Of a stretch of 64,000 bases of DNA, positions 40,838-50,187 are shown one piece after another. Made by a program: the position numbers and the translations under genes. The notes beneath the pieces are model-generated. The model made no database searches. It was not told where the DNA came from and saw only the letters and a program-made list of their open reading frames with translations. The DNA is from Euzebyella marina (GTDB lineage: Bacteria > Bacteroidota > Bacteroidia > Flavobacteriales > Flavobacteriaceae), in assembly GCF_014855515.1 (NCBI RefSeq), contig NZ_JACYFK010000001.1, positions 434,001-498,000 of the forward strand, written 5' to 3'. Numbering within the stretch: the first letter of the stretch is position 1; the number at the start of each line of letters is the position of its first letter.

Positions 40838-42115
40838 CTAAGTTTTGTGATTGAACGGCCTGACAATTAACCTCGCAGCCTTATCATAATTGATATAATT
40901 GTAGGCCCAGTTAAAAAATACGATAACCCTGTTTCGAAAGCCGACCAAAGCCATTAGATGAACGAACATCCAAACGAACCAAGCCAGAAATCCTGAAAAT
41001 TTCACCTTGCTTAAATCGACTACAGCACGGTTTCTGCCAACAGTAGCCATGGTACCCTTATCATTATAAGTAAAGGGCTCAAGATTTTTACCTTCCAACA
41101 ATCGATACAGGTTTTTGGCCAAATGCTCACCTTGTTGAATAGCTGGTTGCGCTACCTGCGGGTGCCCTTTTTTGAAAGCATCAGTTTCCATATAAGCAAT
41201 ATCGCCGATTGCAAAAATATTGGGATACCCCTCAATACGATTGTACCTATCAACCTTGAATCGGTTTAATTTTTCCACCAAGGCCTGACCGCTTAAACCT
41301 GGTATCGATGCCCCGGTCACCCCAGCTGCCCAAACCAAGTTTTTACATCTCATGGTCGTATCATCATTCAAAGTAACCGTTTCACCATCATAATCTTTCA
41401 CTAAGGTCTTTAAATGAATCTGCACCCCCAGTTCTTGTAGAAAATCAGATGCCTTTTTAGAGGCATGCTCACTCATAGGCGGAAGAATTCTTTCGGCGCC
41501 TTCGAAAAGATGAATCTGCATTTCCTCTACATTCAAATGACGGTAATCTTTAGGGAACACGTTGCGTTTCAGTTCGGCCAAAGCACCTGAAAGCTCAACG
41601 CCGGTTGGCCCACCTCCCACTATACAAAAATTAAGAAGGGCCTTTCTTTCTTCTAATCTCTCACAATCATCTGCTTTTTCAAAATTTTGTAACATCAGGC
41701 TTCGAATGTTTAACGCCTGAGGCACGTTCTTCATAGGCATGGCGTTTTTGGCCAAATCTTGGTTTCCAAAAAAATTGGTCTTGGTACCCGTGGCGATAAC
41801 CAAATAGTCATAGGTCAAATCACCAATTGAAGTATATACCTTTTGCATATCGGCATCAATACGTTCGACCTCTGCCAAGCGAAAGTGAAAATTGCTCAAC
41901 CTTTTAAGAACTTTACGAATAGGGTAAGCGATTGAGTCGGGCTCTAATCCGCTGGTGGATACCTGATAAAGAAGAGGCTGAAAGGTATGGTAGTTATGCT
42001 TATCGATCATTACCAACTGAACGTTTAAATCTTTCAGTTTTTTGGCCAATGATATACCTGCAAATCCGCCCCCTATAATTACTAAACGTTTTTTGTCGGT
42101 TTGGGGTAGGTTCAT
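40838..42115 (-). CDS. Type II NADH:quinone oxidoreductase (NDH-2) family
   Basis: This 425-residue flavoprotein has an N-terminal FAD Rossmann motif IIGGGFAG (13-20), a second nucleotide-binding GGGPTGVEL (about 166-174), LVWAAGVTG, and the FAIGDIA FAD motif near 300. The C-terminal part is hydrophobic, suiting membrane attachment (FVWMFVHLMALVGFRNRVIVFFNWAYNYI). NDH-2 passes electrons from NADH to quinone without pumping protons. The family also includes sulfide:quinone oxidoreductase, but it lacks the extra Cys pattern and has the NDH-2 start. Confidence 0.88.
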   Translation of the reverse strand: MNLPQTDKKRLVIIGGGFAGISLAKKLKDLNVQLVMIDKHNYHTFQPLLYQVSTSGLEPDSIAYPIRKVLKRLSNFHFRLAEVERIDADMQKVYTSIGDLTYDYLVIATGTKTNFFGNQDLAKNAMPMKNVPQALNIRSLMLQNFEKADDCERLEERKALLNFCIVGGGPTGVELSGALAELKRNVFPKDYRHLNVEEMQIHLFEGAERILPPMSEHASKKASDFLQELGVQIHLKTLVKDYDGETVTLNDDTTMRCKNLVWAAGVTGASIPGLSGQALVEKLNRFKVDRYNRIEGYPNIFAIGDIAYMETDAFKKGHPQVAQPAIQQGEHLAKNLYRLLEGKNLEPFTYNDKGTMATVGRNRAVVDLSKVKFSGFLAWFVWMFVHLMALVGFRNRVIVFFNWAYNYINYDKAARLIVRPFNHKT

Positions 42116-42248
42116 ATGATTTTTTATACAAATTTACACCTCGAAGAAAGAGTTATTGGCATTTTTAACGGGAAATAATAACTCTAATAATGAACATGAA
42201 ACTTGCCCTTACCTTGCCCTGTCTTTAAGGTTTTAACAGATAATCTAT

Positions 42249-42277
42249 TTGATAACCGAACGTACTTTATATATTTA
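42249..42277 (+). promoter_or_regulatory. Putative promoter of the vanadium haloperoxidase gene
   Basis: TTG at 42249-42251, 18 bp, then TATATTTA at 42270-42277 (one base off TAnnTTTG). The ATG at 42306 follows 28 bp later. Confidence 0.4.
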
Positions 42278-42305
42278 GCGCTTATTTAATCGCTCAACCC
42301 AACCA

Positions 42306-43763
42306 ATGACAAGATTAAGTTTCGCTGTATTACTGTTTATAGCTTGTAGCACAAGTACCCTTAAAGCTCAAAAGAAAGTATCGGACGAACCGAAAGGAAC
42401 CGAGAACGTTGCTTACCAATGGGGCAAAATGGCTCTAGATGCCACTGCCTCGGATACTGAAAGATTCAAGCCCAGACCCACCATAACATCCCGTTATTTA
42501 GGTCTTATTTTCACCTCTATTTTCGATGCTTGGTCTCGGTACGATTCTTCTGCCGAGCCCGTTTATCTTACTGAAATCGATAGGAGGCCTGCTAATGAAC
42601 AAACGCTAGAAAATAAAGAAATAGCCATCAGTTACGCAGCTTTCGGTGCTATGAAAGAATACTATTATTCCGACACCAAAATGTTTGAGAAATTGATGAA
42701 AAAATTAGGCCTAGACCCTAAGAATACATCATTAGACCCCAACACGCCCGAGGGCATTGGCAATCTGGCGGCAAAAGCCGTAATAGAAGCCAGAAAAAAC
42801 GACGGAAGTAATCAATATGGTGAAGAAAAGGGATCAAATGGAAAACCTTATTTTGACTATACCAACTACGCTCCTATTAATACAGCGGACGAAAATACCG
42901 ATATCAATCGTTGGCAGCCAAAATACTTTTCCGATGGAAAAGGCGGACAATATGCCCCTGGGTGTCTTACCCCCTTCTGGCAAAATGTTAAGCCGATGAC
43001 CCTAAAGACGGCTGACCAATTTAGACCAGGCCCTCCGCCCATGGTCGGTTCCGAACAACTGAAGAACGAAGTAAAAGAAGTAATCGATTTACAAGCCAAC
43101 CTTAGCGACGAAGACAAAGCTTTAGTCGAGTTCATGCGAGATGGGCCTCAATCGGTACAACAAGCGGGCCACTGGTTGAAGTTTGCTCAAGATGTTTCAA
43201 GACGTGACAACCATACCTTAGATGAAGATGTAAAAATGTATTTTCTAACGGAGATAGCCGCTATGGATGCCTTTATCGCATCTTGGGATTCTAAAATGTT
43301 TTACGACTACGCTAGACCCTACGCCCTGGTACATGACTATTATCAAAACCAAGTTATCAAAGCTTGGGGAGGCCCAGGAAAAGGAGTCATTGAAATGAAA
43401 GGGCAAGAGTGGCGGCCCTATTCGCCAGATGTCTTTTTATGCCCCCCTTTTCCCAGCTATACTTCGGGCCACAGCACGATTAGCGGTGCCTGTGCAGAAG
43501 TATTGAGGCTCTTTACAGGTAGCGATTTCTTTGGCGAGAAAGTTACATTGACACCAGGCTCCTATACCGAAACGGACAAAAAGTTTTTTGGCAAACAAGT
43601 CACCTTAGAGTTTCCAACATTTACCGAAACGGCCAATATGGCGGGTATTTCAAGGGTAATGGGTGGTTACCATATTCAGGCGGACAATGTTGCCGGGCTC
43701 GAATTGGGCAGAGATGTTGCTTCTGCCGCTTGGGATTTTTACAATGACCATTTAGGCAATTAA
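42306..43763 (+). CDS. Vanadium-dependent haloperoxidase / PAP2-type phosphatase family protein
   Basis: This 485-residue exported protein has a signal peptide of about 21 residues. It has the full vanadate/phosphate motif set: K330...RP (337-338), the PSYTSGH segment (383-389) and SRVMGGYH (449-456, with His455). These bind vanadate in bromo/iodo/chloroperoxidases and phosphate in PAP2 acid phosphatases; the spacing fits bacterial vanadium haloperoxidases. It would oxidise halide with hydrogen peroxide at the cell surface. Which halide cannot be told. A truncated haemoglobin gene follows by 10 bp. Confidence 0.88.
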   Translation: MTRLSFAVLLFIACSTSTLKAQKKVSDEPKGTENVAYQWGKMALDATASDTERFKPRPTITSRYLGLIFTSIFDAWSRYDSSAEPVYLTEIDRRPANEQTLENKEIAISYAAFGAMKEYYYSDTKMFEKLMKKLGLDPKNTSLDPNTPEGIGNLAAKAVIEARKNDGSNQYGEEKGSNGKPYFDYTNYAPINTADENTDINRWQPKYFSDGKGGQYAPGCLTPFWQNVKPMTLKTADQFRPGPPPMVGSEQLKNEVKEVIDLQANLSDEDKALVEFMRDGPQSVQQAGHWLKFAQDVSRRDNHTLDEDVKMYFLTEIAAMDAFIASWDSKMFYDYARPYALVHDYYQNQVIKAWGGPGKGVIEMKGQEWRPYSPDVFLCPPFPSYTSGHSTISGACAEVLRLFTGSDFFGEKVTLTPGSYTETDKKFFGKQVTLEFPTFTETANMAGISRVMGGYHIQADNVAGLELGRDVASAAWDFYNDHLGN

Positions 43764-43773
43764 ACTTCCGGTT

Positions 43774-44178
43774 GTGGTAAAGACTGATATCGGTAATCGG
43801 AGCCACATAGACTTGCTGGTCAGAACCTTTTACGGCAAGGTTAGAAAACATGCCACCTTAGGTCCGATTTTCAATAAAATCATTCTTGATTGGGAAGAGC
43901 ACTTTGAAATACTTACCCATTTTTGGGAAGCACAATTATTTTTGAAGAGACAATACTTCGGCAATCCCATACAGGCGCATATTCATGTAGATAAAAAAGT
44001 GGGACACACCGTTCAATCAGAACATTTTGGGCAATGGCTGAACCTATGGTTCGAAACTATTGACGAACTTTTTGAAGGAGAAACTGCATTTATCGCCAAA
44101 AACAGGGCTCAAAAAATGAGCACGATGTTATACATTGAAATATTCAAGGCCCGCCATGACAGCACAAAACTTGACTAG
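43774..44178 (+). CDS. Group III truncated haemoglobin
   Basis: This 134-residue globin uses a GTG start; no ATG lies nearer. The sequence shows group III features: FYGKVRKHATLGPIFN, WEEHFEILTHFWEAQLF and the distal/proximal region GNPIQAHIHVDKKVGHTVQSEHFGQWLNLW, whose His residues are candidates for heme contact. Group III globins bind O2, NO or peroxide. It sits 10 bp downstream of the vanadium haloperoxidase on the same strand, so they are probably co-transcribed. Confidence 0.85.
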   Translation: MVKTDIGNRSHIDLLVRTFYGKVRKHATLGPIFNKIILDWEEHFEILTHFWEAQLFLKRQYFGNPIQAHIHVDKKVGHTVQSEHFGQWLNLWFETIDELFEGETAFIAKNRAQKMSTMLYIEIFKARHDSTKLD

Positions 44179-44256
44179 ATATTCGATGCTAATGCCACGA
44201 TAATTAGACAGGCTTTTCGACCTTATTTTCATAAATTCGGGCACAAATTAGTCAGC

Positions 44257-45846
44257 ATGAAAGTTCGTGAAAAGTTTCTTTTGATTTCATTTATTCTGGT
44301 AGCGCTTATCCTAGGTATTTCCTTTTTTTGGAAACCGATTCTTTGGGTTTTCATTCTCGTCGCCCCCCTTATTTTAATGGGTATTGTTGACATCACCCAA
44401 AAGAGACATACCATAAGAAGAAACTTTCCGGTCATTGGCAGGTTCAGGTATCTGCTGGAGTCAATCAGACCTGAGATCATGCAATATTTTGTAGAAACCG
44501 ATACGGAAGGTAGACCGCTTAACCGTATTCTTCGCTCCCTTATTTATCGTAGAGCCAAAGGTGCCAATGATACCGAACCGTTCGGAACGCAAATGGACCT
44601 TTATCGTGCCGGATATGAGTGGATGGAACATTCGATGTACGCAAAGAACAATCCAAAAGAAATTGGGCGATTTCCACGGCTTACTATTGGTGGCAAAGAT
44701 TGCAAGCAACCCTATTCATCAAGCCTTTTAAATATATCGGCAATGAGTTTTGGATCTTTGAGCAAAAATGCCGTCTTGGCCATGAACAAAGGTGCGCAAA
44801 TGGGAAATTTTGCGCATAACACTGGTGAAGGTGGAATCAGTGATTATCATCTGGAAGGAGGTGGAGACCTCATTTGGCAAATCGGAACGGGGTATTTCGG
44901 ATGTCGCAACGATGATGGCACTTTCAACGAAACCACCTTCAGGGAAAATGCCCTTCGCCCAGCGGTAAAAATGATTGAAATAAAATTATCGCAAGGGGCG
45001 AAACCTGGTCATGGCGGGATACTTCCTGCGGTAAAAAACACAGAAGAAATTGCTAAGATCAGACACATTAAACCCGGTATTGCGGTTCATTCGCCTCCAT
45101 CGCATTCTGCATTTTCCAATCCCATTCAATTCATGCACTTCATTAAAAAACTGCGTGACCTATCAGATGGCAAGCCTATAGGTTTTAAACTATGTGTTGG
45201 CAGAAAACAAGAATTCATGGATTTTTGTGAGGCCATGATCTATACAGGTATCACACCTGATTTTATAACCGTTGATGGTGGTGAAGGTGGTACAGGTGCG
45301 GCCCCGGTAGAGTTCTCGAACACCATGGGCATGCCTTCACGCGAAGGTTTGGTATTTGTACACGACACTCTGGTCGGCTTCGGCCTTCGAAAAGAAATTA
45401 AGGTAATCGTTGCGGGCAAAATCATCTCAGGGTTTCACATGGCAAGGGCCATTGCGCTAGGCGCAGATGGTTGTAATAGCGCCCGGGCCATGATGTTGGC
45501 GGTAGGTTGCATACAAGCACTGCAATGCAACACCAATACGTGCCCGGTAGGGGTCGCTACCCAGAACAAATCACTTATGAAAGGGCTGGTAGTCAGTGAT
45601 AAATCGGTAAGGGTCAAGAATTACCATGAGGCCACCATTCATAGTTTCCTTGAATTGGTTGCCGCTGCAGGACTAGACGGCCCTCAGGATCTTCGAAGGG
45701 AACATATCAGCAAGCGGGTAAGTATGTACAAGGTAGCGACTTACGATGAAATATATCCGTATATGCAAGAAGGCTGTCTTTTAAAGCTTTCAGACATACC
45801 TGATGAATACCAGCGCTTCTATAAATTAACGCGGATTATGTCTTGA
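44257..45846 (+). CDS. FMN-binding glutamate synthase-family protein
   Basis: This 529-residue protein has one or two N-terminal transmembrane helices (about 5-40), then a GltB-like FMN domain with ISAMSFGSLS, HNTGEGGIS, TVDGGEGGTGAAPVEF (about residues 340-355) and the Cys cluster C-x5-C-x4-C in GCIQALQCNTNTCPVG, which holds a 3Fe-4S cluster in glutamate synthase. It lacks the glutaminase domain. Its reaction is unknown; it is not a full glutamate synthase. Stands alone. Confidence 0.87.
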   Translation: MKVREKFLLISFILVALILGISFFWKPILWVFILVAPLILMGIVDITQKRHTIRRNFPVIGRFRYLLESIRPEIMQYFVETDTEGRPLNRILRSLIYRRAKGANDTEPFGTQMDLYRAGYEWMEHSMYAKNNPKEIGRFPRLTIGGKDCKQPYSSSLLNISAMSFGSLSKNAVLAMNKGAQMGNFAHNTGEGGISDYHLEGGGDLIWQIGTGYFGCRNDDGTFNETTFRENALRPAVKMIEIKLSQGAKPGHGGILPAVKNTEEIAKIRHIKPGIAVHSPPSHSAFSNPIQFMHFIKKLRDLSDGKPIGFKLCVGRKQEFMDFCEAMIYTGITPDFITVDGGEGGTGAAPVEFSNTMGMPSREGLVFVHDTLVGFGLRKEIKVIVAGKIISGFHMARAIALGADGCNSARAMMLAVGCIQALQCNTNTCPVGVATQNKSLMKGLVVSDKSVRVKNYHEATIHSFLELVAAAGLDGPQDLRREHISKRVSMYKVATYDEIYPYMQEGCLLKLSDIPDEYQRFYKLTRIMS

Positions 45847-45961
45847 GAGTGAATCAGTCGATAACCGATTTAGAGCAAGGGTTAAACTTTTGGCATTGCA
45901 GGCCAAAAGATGTAAATTCCTCTGCTTTTTATCCAAACCAGCTTATCAAAAGCATACCAAA

Positions 45962-47353
45962 ATGAAACAAAATTCAAACAGAAGGTCTTTCTTAAAAAAG
46001 GCTGCCTTAGGATCGGCCGCCATTACCTCGGCGCCCACTATTTTAGCCTCATCAAGAGATGAGACTATTTGGCTGCAAAGACAACATCGTGAAAACAACT
46101 ATTCTGCCAATGACCAAATTAATCTTGGTGTAATCGGCGTGGGCATTCAAGGTATTTACGACGCCAACGACGCCCTGACCGTTAATGGCTCAAAAGTGGT
46201 TGCCGCCTGTGATCTTTACACCGGTAGGTTAGACCGCGCCAAAGAATTATGGGGAAATGATATTTTCACCACTAGGGATTATAGGGCGTTATTGAACCAA
46301 AAAAATATCGATGCCGTTATTGTGGCTACTCCCGACCATTGGCATAAACAAATAACCATTGATGCTCTAAAGGCGGGCAAACATGTATACTGCGAAAAGC
46401 CGATGGTTCAAAAATGGGAAGAAGGGCAAGCTATCATAGATGCACAAAAATCGTCGGGAAAGCTTTGCCAAATCGGTAGTCAGGGTATGGCTTCTTTGGG
46501 CAATGAAAAGGCCAAACAACTATATGAGAAAGGTGCCATTGGCGACATCGTAATGCTCGATTTCTATAATGATCGTTACTCTGCCGAGGGTGCTTGGCAA
46601 TATCCGATACCACCTGACGCCAATAAGCAGACCGTTGACTTTGACACCTTTTTGGGCAATGCCCCGAAAGTGCCATTTGAACCCAAGCGTTTTTTTAGAT
46701 GGCGAAATTACAGGGATTACGGTACCGGGGTTGCAGGTGACCTTTTTGTACACGCCTTTTCTACCCTAAACCACGTTATCAGTTCTCACGGACCCAATCG
46801 CGCATTAGCAACGGGCGGACTTCGATATTGGAAAGATGGGCGCGATGTACCCGATGTAAGCATCACTCTTTACGACTATCCAAAAACGGAAACCCATGCT
46901 GCTTTTAACGCAGCCTTTCGTATTAATTTTATCGCCGGAAGTGGCGGTGGCGGTGGTTTTAAACTGATAGGCACAGAAGGTGAGATGGAAGTCGGCCAAA
47001 ACTCGGTCACCCTAAAAAGGTCAAAGTTAGGCTTGGTACCGGCAGGGTATTCGATGGTGGCCTTCACCGAAGAAATGCAGAAAAAAATCAAAAAAGGTTA
47101 TGAAGAGCAGAACCTAGAATCAAGGGCTTCTTCATTGAGTACGGGTACTACCACTTGGAAAGCGCCCAGCGATTACAAAGGTGGTAGACATGATCATTTT
47201 TCCAACTTCTTTGAAGCCATTCGTGGAAACGGAAAAGTAATTCAAGACCCTACCTTCGGTTTACGCGCCGCAGGCGCTGCCCTTTTGGCCAACGACAGCT
47301 ATTATTCAAAAAAACCGGTGGACTGGAATCCAACGGAAATGAAAATTATATAA
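45962..47353 (+). CDS. Tat-exported Gfo/Idh/MocA-family oxidoreductase
   Basis: This is a 463-residue NAD(P)-dependent sugar oxidoreductase with a twin-arginine signal (NRRSFLKKAALGSAA, Arg7-Arg8), hence moved folded to the periplasm. The Rossmann fold begins at LGVIGVGIQG (about 60-69), the EKPM motif is VYCEKPMV, and a Gly-rich GSGGGGGF loop lies in the C-terminal domain. The ATG at 45962 is chosen because the Tat motif directly follows; a longer frame opens 24 codons earlier with a TTG. An SMP-30 protein follows by 46 bp. Confidence 0.9.
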   Translation: MKQNSNRRSFLKKAALGSAAITSAPTILASSRDETIWLQRQHRENNYSANDQINLGVIGVGIQGIYDANDALTVNGSKVVAACDLYTGRLDRAKELWGNDIFTTRDYRALLNQKNIDAVIVATPDHWHKQITIDALKAGKHVYCEKPMVQKWEEGQAIIDAQKSSGKLCQIGSQGMASLGNEKAKQLYEKGAIGDIVMLDFYNDRYSAEGAWQYPIPPDANKQTVDFDTFLGNAPKVPFEPKRFFRWRNYRDYGTGVAGDLFVHAFSTLNHVISSHGPNRALATGGLRYWKDGRDVPDVSITLYDYPKTETHAAFNAAFRINFIAGSGGGGGFKLIGTEGEMEVGQNSVTLKRSKLGLVPAGYSMVAFTEEMQKKIKKGYEEQNLESRASSLSTGTTTWKAPSDYKGGRHDHFSNFFEAIRGNGKVIQDPTFGLRAAGAALLANDSYYSKKPVDWNPTEMKII

Positions 47354-47399
47354 CCCAAATACTTCAACAAAATGCTTATTACTAAAAAACGTCTCAAAA

Positions 47400-48332
47400 A
47401 TGAAAAAATCAGCACCCTGCGCCAAAAGTCGCGCTTTCCGGTCAATTCAAGGTACGATTTGCATGTGTCTTATGTTATGGGCCACTATCACACAAGCGCA
47501 AATAAAGTTCCCGGTAGAAGTAGGAATGAAACCGGAGAGTCTTACCAAAGGGTTCAACGACAATTATTACGTAACCCTGATGAACGGCAAGGAGGAGGGC
47601 GATGGACAAATCGCAGAAATCTCAGAAGAAGGGGTAAAAATCTTCTCTAATGGCTTCGATGAGCCCAAAGGAATCGTTTTTTTAGATGGCCACCTCTACC
47701 TCTCAGACCTGAATAGAGTCTGGAAAGTTGACCAAAACGGAAAGGCTACGGTTTTTATCAAAAAAGAAGATTTTCCGAAGGAAGCGCTCTATTTAAACGA
47801 TGTAGCCGTAGACTCCGAAAAAAAAGGAATTTATGTGGCCGATATGGGTGCCACGCAATACATGCGTGATGCCAATAACGATTTATGGCCTTTAGATAGT
47901 GAGGAAGCCAAGAAGATTCCGCAAGTAGGCCGAATCTATCATATTACGTTAGATGGAAAAATATCTATTGTGCAAGACGGCTCGCCCTTGATGCTAAACC
48001 CAAACGGGGTCGGTGTAGATAACCAGGGCAATATCATGGTAGGTGCCTTTTTCACCGGCAACTTTTTAGTAACCCGAAACGGAAAATTAACCCCTTTAAA
48101 GGGAACTTTCAGAGGTGCCGATGCCGTTGAACAAGATAGTAAAGGCAACTATTACGTAAGCAGTTGGGCACAGGCCAAAGTTTGGAAAATAGATGGCAAG
48201 ACAGAGGAAGCCACTATTTTAATTGAAAATTTGCAATCTGCAGCCGATTTTCTTCTTGAGGAAGAAAACGGTCGTCTATTATTACCTGATATGCTGGCGG
48301 GAAAGATTTTAGAGGTACCTATCAATCCTTAG
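47400..48332 (+). CDS. SMP-30/gluconolactonase-like beta-propeller protein
   Basis: This 310-residue exported protein has a long basic N-terminal region before the hydrophobic core (TICMCLMLWATITQAQ) and a six-bladed propeller. Metal-site motif candidates are the Asn and Asp in YLNDVAVDSEKKG and in LNPNGVGVDNQGN. The family hydrolyses sugar lactones. Placed directly after an exported Gfo/Idh oxidoreductase, it may hydrolyse the lactone made by that enzyme; this is inference. Confidence 0.8.
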   Translation: MKKSAPCAKSRAFRSIQGTICMCLMLWATITQAQIKFPVEVGMKPESLTKGFNDNYYVTLMNGKEEGDGQIAEISEEGVKIFSNGFDEPKGIVFLDGHLYLSDLNRVWKVDQNGKATVFIKKEDFPKEALYLNDVAVDSEKKGIYVADMGATQYMRDANNDLWPLDSEEAKKIPQVGRIYHITLDGKISIVQDGSPLMLNPNGVGVDNQGNIMVGAFFTGNFLVTRNGKLTPLKGTFRGADAVEQDSKGNYYVSSWAQAKVWKIDGKTEEATILIENLQSAADFLLEEENGRLLLPDMLAGKILEVPINP

Positions 48333-48355
48333 TCACAAAATTGATTGAAAAATAA

Positions 48356-48375
48356 AAGGCGCCATCAGGCGCCTT
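48356..48375. terminator. Terminator hairpin between convergent genes
   Basis: AAGGCGCC (48356-48363) pairs perfectly with GGCGCCTT (48368-48375) around ATCA. AT-rich flanks on both sides; it lies between the SMP-30 and universal stress genes. Confidence 0.75.
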
Positions 48376-48397
48376 AGTTATTTTATGTTACTGTCTA

Positions 48398-49225
48398 TCA
48401 ATCATTGATTTTAAAGGTAATGACAGGTATTTTTGAATGATTGGCAATATCTTCGCCAATGCTTCCCATGAAAAAATGTGCAAGACCTCTCCGGCCATGG
48501 GTGGGTATGCCTATGGCATCGGCACCGTTCACCTCACTAAAGCCAAGAACGCCCTTTTCTACCGTATAATCATTGTAAATGGTTACTTCTTCGGCACTTT
48601 TTGCCTCATGTAAGAACTTATTGATTCTTTCGTAACAATCAGAAGTGCTCAAAAAGCTATCACCCGGAGTATTTACATAAACCAAATTCAATTCAGCCGA
48701 TAACATCGAGGCAAAAGCCTTTGCCTGACTAAAGGCAGTCAGATTTTCAAGGCTAAAGTCGCAGGCAAAAACAAACCTTTTGATGTTAAAATCTTCCATT
48801 TCTCCTTTCACGACAATGACTGGTATGTCTGATGTTCGCACCACTTTTTCGGCGTTTGACCCAATAAATATCTCTGTAAGACCATCGGCACCATGAGAGC
48901 CCATTACCACGAGGCCCACCTCGTGTTCTTTGGCAATCTCGTTCACCTCGCTGAACACTTTATAGTGCTTAATGATTGGAGTGACCTTTACCTCGTTTAA
49001 AAAAGGTTTTTTCAAAAATTCATCAAACCTTTTTTCAGCCATTTTAATTAGAAACACAGTTTGTTCGGGATGATAATCTTCGGTGGAAGTAATCATTGCC
49101 TGATTGAGTTCTAGCATATGCAATGCCAATATTTCAAAACCATGTTTTTTAGCCAACGAAACAGCTACTTTCATAGCATATTCCGATTGCTGGGAAAAAT
49201 CTACAGGAACTATTATTTTTTTCAT
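48398..49225 (-). CDS. Universal stress protein (two UspA domains)
   Basis: This is a 275-residue tandem Usp protein: the first domain starts IIVPVDFSQQSEYAMKVA and ends with the ATP-binding GxxGxxGxxxxxxGS-like MGSHGADGLTEIFIGSNAEKVV; the second domain starts RFVFACDFSLENL and ends with GIPTHGRRGLAHFFMGSIGEDI. Usp proteins help survival under starvation or damage, partly through ATP binding. It stands alone, convergent to the SMP-30 gene. Confidence 0.9.
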   Translation of the reverse strand: MKKIIVPVDFSQQSEYAMKVAVSLAKKHGFEILALHMLELNQAMITSTEDYHPEQTVFLIKMAEKRFDEFLKKPFLNEVKVTPIIKHYKVFSEVNEIAKEHEVGLVVMGSHGADGLTEIFIGSNAEKVVRTSDIPVIVVKGEMEDFNIKRFVFACDFSLENLTAFSQAKAFASMLSAELNLVYVNTPGDSFLSTSDCYERINKFLHEAKSAEEVTIYNDYTVEKGVLGFSEVNGADAIGIPTHGRRGLAHFFMGSIGEDIANHSKIPVITFKIND

Positions 49226-49346
49226 AACCTTAGAATTTTGAGCTAATCATTAGCTTGTTTTACCAAAGTTAACCATACTCGTTACCAAAAAACATGACAA
49301 TTCTCAGTATTAATGACTCAAAAGAAATCTTCTCTGGCCTTAATCA

Positions 49347-49727
49347 TTACTTCGGACCAAACTTCTTTTCGTTCTCATTTGCCCTAAACCGCACAATTTT
49401 GCGGATCAGGTCATAAGGCATCTCTGCATCTAAAGGAAATTGCACCGAGCCCTTACCTTGCTTATAAATTGAAAGTTCGTCAGCAAATGCTTCGTGGCCT
49501 GTTGGGGTGGCGTAGAACCCGATATGATTCTTATAGCCTGCAAAATAAACAAGAGGTTTTCCAAACAATTTATATGCCGGCATGCCGTAAGCCATCGATT
49601 CTTCAGCATCAGGAACTTCCTGCTTGATCAAGCCTCTTATTTGGCCTAAAGCACTATGAACCTCCCCCTGAAAACTTTTCAGGTATTCTTCAACGGTGGT
49701 GGGCTTTTTATCTTCTTTTGATTTCAT
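49347..49727 (-). CDS. DUF1801 (YdhG-like) protein
   Basis: This 126-residue protein has the DUF1801 signature EEYLKSFQGEVHSALGQIRGLIKQEVPDAEESMAYGMPAY, then YFAGYKNHIGFYATPTGH and KGSVQFPLDAEMPYDLIRKIVRFR. The fold is close to frataxin-like proteins and is called an iron chaperone-like protein in some annotations; the role is unproven. It belongs to a run of small genes on this strand. Confidence 0.87.
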   Translation of the reverse strand: MKSKEDKKPTTVEEYLKSFQGEVHSALGQIRGLIKQEVPDAEESMAYGMPAYKLFGKPLVYFAGYKNHIGFYATPTGHEAFADELSIYKQGKGSVQFPLDAEMPYDLIRKIVRFRANENEKKFGPK

Positions 49728-49767
49728 GAACGAATGATTTATAAATTAAAATCATAGGAATGTGGTG

Positions 49768-50181
49768 TCAAGCTATCGACTCCGCGTACTTTTTGAAGTT
49801 GTTCAATATAGCCTGCCATCCCTGCTCTTGCATTTCTAGAGGATTTTGATCTTCGGGTTCAAAGCTCTCGGTGACCTTAGTAACACCTTCATTTTCCTCG
49901 AATTTAACAGACACTTTTCTGCCATCATCTAAGGTATAATTCAACAGTTCAGGCGGATTGACTTCATCAAAGGTCCCGCCAAAATCAAATCCCATACTGC
50001 CATTTTTAGCTTCCATTCGAGAAGTAAAGCGACCACCGGTTCGCAGATCACTTTCAGCCTTTGGAGTATGCCAATCATCGGATGCAGAATTCCAATGGAT
50101 AATATGCTCAGGTTGGGTCCAAAACTGCCAAACCTTTTCTTTATCAACCTCAACGGTCGTACCAATAGTTATCATCTTCAT
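49768..50181 (-). CDS. SRPBCC (AHSA1-type) ligand-binding domain protein
   Basis: This 137-residue protein has a START/AHSA1-like helix-grip fold. The typical pattern is VDKEKVWQFWTQPEHIIHWN near residues 12-31, DLRTGGRF in the middle, and SFEPEDQNPLEMQEQGWQAILNNFKKY near the end. It may bind a small hydrophobic molecule. A neighbouring VOC gene ends 6 bp from its start. Confidence 0.86.
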   Translation of the reverse strand: MKMITIGTTVEVDKEKVWQFWTQPEHIIHWNSASDDWHTPKAESDLRTGGRFTSRMEAKNGSMGFDFGGTFDEVNPPELLNYTLDDGRKVSVKFEENEGVTKVTESFEPEDQNPLEMQEQGWQAILNNFKKYAESIA

Positions 50182-50187
50182 CTGTTA

